From: Deltaproteobacteria bacterium
Lineage (GTDB): Bacteria > Myxococcota_A > Polyangia > GCA-2747355
DNA length: 7,640 bases
Direction: 5' to 3'
Assembly: GCA_020633415.1 (NCBI GenBank)
Contig: JACKDQ010000027.1
Span: 1-7,640, forward strand
How positions within the stretch are numbered: the stretch's first letter is position 1; each line of letters opens with the position of its first letter. The position numbers were made by a program, and so were the translations under genes. The notes beneath the pieces were generated by a model, which searched no databases, had not been told where the DNA came from, and saw nothing but the letters and a program-made list of their open reading frames with translations. Shown here in pieces: positions 4,148-7,640 of this stretch.

Positions 4148-6994
4148 ATGCTCGGGGGACGATCAGTGCACTCGGTCTTAATCGTGGAAAGTGATAGAGC
4201 CTTCGCCGAGGAGCTGACCGATATTTTCGAATCTCGAGGTCTAGCCGTTGCCGTCGCCGACAACGGCGTCGACGGCTTGCACGCGGCGGAATCCGCACCG
4301 CCCGATCTGATCTTGTTGTGTGTGGAGCTGCCAAAGAAGAGCGGCTACGCGATCTGCAACAAGATCAAAAAGCATCCGCAACTCAAAGACGTCCCGCTGT
4401 TCATCATGTCCTCGGAGGCGACCCCTGAAATCTTCGAGCAGCACAAAGGTCTCAAGACGCGCGCTGATGAGTATCTGATCAAGCCCTTTCCGATGGATGA
4501 GCTGATCAGCAAACTCGCCGAGTACGTTGAACTACCCGAAGTGACCGAGAATAGCGGCGCAGCGACGATGGTGATGTCAGGCGATCGCGCAGCTCAGCTG
4601 CTCGGCACGCTCGATGTGCAAGATGACGACGAGATTATCGGTCCGGCCGATGGGATCGAGATCAGCACAGATGACCGGCCCAGCCGTGACGCGGTTGTCG
4701 TCGATGATGATGCGCTGATGGTTGATGATGTCGATTCCGAGATCGATGCTGCGACCGATGAAGCCTTCGCGATGTTGGAGCTCGATGAGGGAGCGACTGC
4801 GAGCGATCGACCGATCGTGATCACCGCTGCTGGTGTTCCCGAGCCAGGGGCGCCGCAGCGCAGGCGGGCCGAGATGGCCGCCCCTGAACAATCGGAAGAA
4901 GTGCTGCAGCTGGCTGACGAAGACTTGGTGGTCGAGTCCGACGACGAGAGCACCGTTGTTGGTGCGGACGTCGAGGCCAGCACGGTGGTGTCGGTGGAAG
5001 ATCAACTGATGTCGCCCGTGCCGACCGGCGATCTGCCGCCTGCGCCGCAATTCGATCTGGGAGAGATCGACCCCGCGCTCGAAGAGCCGTTTGAGCAGGC
5101 CGAGTTCTCGGTGCCCGCCGAGCCGCAAGTTCTGGCTGATGCTGAGGTCGACGTCGCGCCACCGGTCGCATTCGCGGCTGAACAACAGTTTGCAGCGCCC
5201 GAGCTCGAGCCCGAGCCCGAGCCCGAACCCGAGCCCGAGTCCGAGCCCGAGCCGCGCGCGGCAGGCGCTGGACCCGGCGCTCGGTTCGATGAGCGCGAGG
5301 AGTTGCAGGCGCGCGTTGAGCAGCTGGAACGCGAGCTACGGCAGGCCCGTCAATCGCAAAGCGCAGCGCCGACGGCATTTTCCCGCGACCGCGACCTGCT
5401 GAACCTGCGCGAGGTCATCAATCGCAAAGAAAAAGAGATCCTCGATCTCAAAGACGACCTCGACGGCAAGGAACGGCAGATCCTCGATCATCGCGACAAG
5501 GTACGCGAACTCGAGCGCAAAGCGCGCGACATGGACGAGCGTTTCCTGCAGATCGAGCGCGAAATGGTTAGTTCGCGTGAGCAAGTGGAGGCGCTACACG
5601 CCGACAAGCAGGCGCTAGTCGATCGCGAAGCGCAGGTGAAGAAGCGACTAGACGACGCCAAGGCTGAGATCCGAAAGGCCTACGAAGAGAACGAGCTGCT
5701 GAAGAAACGTCACGGCGCCGAGATCGAACGGATCGAGGCCGAGCGAGTCAACGAAGCGCAGGAGCTGCGCGATCAGCACGCAGGGGAGGTTGCTCGCCTA
5801 AATCAACAACGCGAGCAGGAGTTGTCCGAGCTACGCGCTCGCCACGGGGAAGAGCTAGCGCAGCTCGATCGCGAGAGTCGCGAACAGCTCAGCGAACAAG
5901 AGCGGAGCCACGCCGCGACGATCGAGTCGTTGCAGCTACAACACGACCAGGCGGTCGAGGAATTGCGCCGGGAGAAGGACCAAGAGCGCGAGAGCCTCGC
6001 CGATCGGATGCGCGCCGAGTTGGAGCAGGTGCATCAGCAACATGAGGAGCAGCTCGCCACACTGCGCACCGAGAACTCGGTCCACATCGAGACACTCGAG
6101 GCCGAGCATCAACATCAGCTAACTGAATTGCGAGAGCAGCACGCCGACCAGCTGCAGAGCGAGCGAGAAGCTGCTGAGAGTGCGCGTCAGCAACGCGAAA
6201 ACGAGTTCGCCGCTGAGCGCGAGGCCTTGAACACCCAACATCAAGCAGCACTCGATCGGCAGCGTGGCGAAGCCGCGCGCGCCTTGGAAGAAGAGCAACA
6301 ACGCGCCCACGAAGAACTCGATCGGCTAACCATCGAGCATCGCGATTTGGTTGCCGGCATGACGTCGCGGCATGAAAGCGAGCGCGACAATTTGCTGCAG
6401 CAGCATCGGCAGGAGTTCGCATCGCTGGTCGAGCAGAAGGATCGGGAGCTTGCCGCCTTGAGTAGCGAGCGCGACCAGCAGGTTGCCGCCGAGCAAGCCG
6501 AGCGCGAGCGTCAGCTCACTGAGCTCCGCCATGACTACGAACAACAGCTTGCTGCACTGCGCGACGCCAAGGATTTCGAGCTCAGCAGTTTACGCGATAG
6601 CAAAGATGGTGAGCTGGCTCAGCTGCGCGCGGAGGCTGCCCAGCGTGACGCCGAGCTCAGCGGCGTCATCGCTGAGCGCGATGCTCAGATCGACCGACTC
6701 GGCGAAGAGTCTCGCCAGCGCGAAGCCGTGATCGATGGATACCGTTCGCAGATCGCCGACGCTGAGCGACGCTCCGATGATCTGCACCAGCAGCTGATCG
6801 CGGCGCAAGAGAAGATCCGCTTTGACCAGGAGCTCTCTGAGAAAGCGCAACGCGCGATGGCGATCGCGATCACTTTGCTGGAAGAGCAGCGGTCGCAAGG
6901 TAGCGTTGGCGCATCGAGCGATGATCGCGACGCCGATGGCGACTCCGATGCCGACACCGAGCAGGGCTACGACGCGGCGCAGCCGCAACTCTAG
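4148..6994 (+). CDS. FrzS/AglZ-like protein: pseudo-receiver, acidic linker, long coiled coil
   Basis: This 948-residue protein probably acts as a polar or cytoskeletal scaffold. Residues 8-125 form a receiver domain: VLIVESD for the acid pocket, LILLCVELP for strand 3, Ser89 at the Thr site, switch Tyr109 and Lys112 in DEYLIKPF. The phosphorylated Asp position is Cys58, so phosphorylation is unlikely, as reported for the FrzS receiver. Residues 131-380 are an acidic, probably disordered linker ending in a Glu-Pro run. A coiled coil fills about 381-900. It includes a block at about 415-475 (LNLREVINRKEKEILDLKDD and following) that I recall as typical of FrzS/AglZ, then 31 eleven-residue units (518-858). 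RFDQELSEKAQRAMAIAITL precedes an acidic tail. The recalled lengths are 555 residues for FrzS and about 1395 for AglZ; this one lies between, so I give no symbol. No Frz or MglA gene lies nearby. A motility role is inference. Confidence 0.85.
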   Translation: MLGGRSVHSVLIVESDRAFAEELTDIFESRGLAVAVADNGVDGLHAAESAPPDLILLCVELPKKSGYAICNKIKKHPQLKDVPLFIMSSEATPEIFEQHKGLKTRADEYLIKPFPMDELISKLAEYVELPEVTENSGAATMVMSGDRAAQLLGTLDVQDDDEIIGPADGIEISTDDRPSRDAVVVDDDALMVDDVDSEIDAATDEAFAMLELDEGATASDRPIVITAAGVPEPGAPQRRRAEMAAPEQSEEVLQLADEDLVVESDDESTVVGADVEASTVVSVEDQLMSPVPTGDLPPAPQFDLGEIDPALEEPFEQAEFSVPAEPQVLADAEVDVAPPVAFAAEQQFAAPELEPEPEPEPEPESEPEPRAAGAGPGARFDEREELQARVEQLERELRQARQSQSAAPTAFSRDRDLLNLREVINRKEKEILDLKDDLDGKERQILDHRDKVRELERKARDMDERFLQIEREMVSSREQVEALHADKQALVDREAQVKKRLDDAKAEIRKAYEENELLKKRHGAEIERIEAERVNEAQELRDQHAGEVARLNQQREQELSELRARHGEELAQLDRESREQLSEQERSHAATIESLQLQHDQAVEELRREKDQERESLADRMRAELEQVHQQHEEQLATLRTENSVHIETLEAEHQHQLTELREQHADQLQSEREAAESARQQRENEFAAEREALNTQHQAALDRQRGEAARALEEEQQRAHEELDRLTIEHRDLVAGMTSRHESERDNLLQQHRQEFASLVEQKDRELAALSSERDQQVAAEQAERERQLTELRHDYEQQLAALRDAKDFELSSLRDSKDGELAQLRAEAAQRDAELSGVIAERDAQIDRLGEESRQREAVIDGYRSQIADAERRSDDLHQQLIAAQEKIRFDQELSEKAQRAMAIAITLLEEQRSQGSVGASSDDRDADGDSDADTEQGYDAAQPQL
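5207..5254 (+). repeat. Tandem GAGCCC hexamers encoding a Glu-Pro run
   Basis: Eight 6-base units (GAGCCC with single-base variants GAACCC, GAGTCC and GAGCCG) encode residues 354-369 of the coiled-coil protein, alternating Glu and Pro with one Ser. Such a run is extended and stiff and marks the end of the acidic linker. In-frame slippage could change its length between strains. Confidence 0.85.
5699..6721 (+). repeat. 31 consecutive eleven-residue (hendecad) coiled-coil units
   Basis: Codons 518-858 divide without a gap into 31 units of 11 residues (33 bases each). Position 1 is mostly Leu, position 9 mostly Leu, Ile or Val, and position 5 is His in 12 of 31 units (units 1, 3, 5, 7, 8, 11, 13, 14, 17, 20, 21 and 22). 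Examples are LRDQHAGEVAR, LQLQHDQAVEE, LREQHADQLQS and LRDSKDGELAQ. Core spacing is 4-4-3, the hendecad pattern, which gives an almost straight or slightly right-handed rod. The last units are less regular. The repeat shows at protein level; the DNA copies have diverged, apart from some close pairs such as units 27 and 28. Confidence 0.85.
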
Positions 6995-7004
6995 CCGCGG
7001 CTGC
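6979..7004. repeat. GC-rich inverted repeat around the stop codon of the coiled-coil gene
   Basis: GCAGCCGC (6979-6986) and GCGGCTGC (6997-7004) are perfect 8-base arms with a 10-base loop holding the TAG stop. No T-tract follows, so this is at best a weak terminator or an mRNA 3'-end hairpin; chance is possible in such GC-rich sequence. Confidence 0.35.
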
Positions 7005-7078
7005 CTCTCGATCCTTGCTACAACGATCCACCGCACTCGTGAGCGCTTGCCGCGAGCGAGCAATGTAACAGCATCCGC

Positions 7079-7640
7079 TGTCTGTTTGCCTACCAGCGCC
7101 GTCAGGCCAAGGCCGTGGGCCTCTCGTCGATCCACCCGGGTGCCGTGACCTTTTTTGTCCAGCACTTCGGCTCCGCGCTTAATCTCAATATTCACTTTCA
7201 TACGCTGGCGCTCGACGGCGTCTTTGTCGACGACGTTGCCGAAAGGCCGATCCTCTTCGCCGACCTGCCGCTCATTCGATCCCGACGACGTCAAACAGCT
7301 GCTCATCAAGATCGCTCGCCGCACCCTGCGCTATGCGGCATCGCGCAGCGACGATGTTATTGACGACATCGACGACGACGAAACCGCTGCCTTGCGTGCG
7401 TGTCAAAGGCAGGCTGCCCTCGCAGCAGCCACTTCGCTTCAGCGCCAAGACACCGATCACGAAGATCGCTACGCGCCGCTTTACTGCGCCGCCATCGACG
7501 GCTTTTCACTGCACGCTAATGTCACCCTACGCGCCGGCGACCCAGATGCCCTGCGTCGCGTGATCCGCTACGGCGCCCGCCAGGCCTTTGCTCAAGACCG
7601 CTTGTCACTGACCGACGACGGTCGCGTCGCCTATCGTTTG
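7079..7640 (+). pseudogene. Decayed IS91-type (HUH/Y2) transposase, 5'-truncated and frameshifted, runs off the window
   Basis: Two frames together spell the middle of a transposase of the IS91-like Y2 group (Y2_Tnp family). The first (7079 to about 7270) reads CLFAYQRRQAKAVG, then AVTFFVQHFGSALNLNIHFH and TLALDGVF; His-Phe-His at 7193-7201 is the HUH metal-binding motif. The second frame (7272 to the edge, no stop) continues with FDPDDVKQLLIKIARRTL, then IDGFSLHAN, and RYGARQAFAQDRLS plus DGRVAYRL, with a Tyr where the catalytic tyrosine region is expected. The change is a net +1 shift near 7258-7275. The N-terminal cysteine-rich zinc-binding part usual in this group is missing, since the frame closes upstream at 7040-7042 (TGA) and 6995-7078 shows no homology. 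No start codon, terminal repeat or cargo gene is visible. The gene cannot make an intact transposase. Confidence 0.85.

Noticed and set aside
4577..5378. Long minus-strand open frames under the acidic linker of the coiled-coil gene
   Set aside because: They are mirror products of the strongly biased Glu/Asp-rich codons. The minus-strand proteins are low-complexity and have no motif or good ribosome binding site.
6822..7148. Plus-strand open frame of 108 codons across the end of the coiled-coil gene
   Set aside because: It overlaps the coiled-coil gene in another frame and its tail is a wrong-frame reading of the transposase relic.
1..7640. CRISPR arrays, tRNA or rRNA genes, riboswitches
   Set aside because: I saw no spaced direct repeats of the right length, no tRNA-like cloverleaf and no rRNA signature on either strand by eye.

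Overview
The window is GC-rich bacterial DNA, most likely from a myxobacterium or a relative (Myxococcota, formerly Deltaproteobacteria). The main pointer is the largest gene. It encodes a degenerate receiver domain, a long acidic linker and a very long coiled coil, which is the layout of the Myxococcus motility proteins FrzS and AglZ. No ribosomal or other marker gene is present, so the taxonomic call is inference.

Layout, left to right. (1) 129-1166 (+): an exported protein of no recognised family. (2) 1193-3929, all on the minus strand and transcribed right to left: an alanine-type PLP aminotransferase (3929-2736), a 170-base gap, an ECF sigma factor (2565-1915) and a membrane-anchored zinc-finger anti-sigma factor (1918-1193) that overlaps the sigma gene by ATGA. 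The exported-protein gene and the anti-sigma gene converge with only 26 bases between them. (3) 3930-4147: a divergent promoter region. (4) 4148-6994 (+): the 948-residue pseudo-receiver/coiled-coil protein. (5) 7079 to the window edge: a 5'-truncated, frameshifted relic of an IS91-type (HUH/Y2) transposase.

The sigma/anti-sigma pair is the clearest functional unit. The sigma factor resembles the SigR/SigH (ECF12-type) group. Just upstream of its ATG lies GGAAT-N18-GTT, the promoter pattern known for SigR, which suggests autoregulation. The anti-sigma factor has the Cys...His-x3-Cys-x2-Cys zinc motif of RsrA, but unlike soluble RsrA it adds a membrane helix and a periplasmic domain. A perfect A_AAA_AAA slippery heptamer lies just before the sigma stop, and the -1 frame leads without a stop into the anti-sigma gene.

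The most unusual feature is inside the coiled-coil protein. An unbroken run of 31 eleven-residue units (codons 518-858, 1023 bases with a 33-base period) often carries histidine at the middle core position. The receiver domain has Cys where the phosphorylated Asp should be. Together these suggest a phosphorylation-independent polar or scaffold protein with an almost straight hendecad rod.
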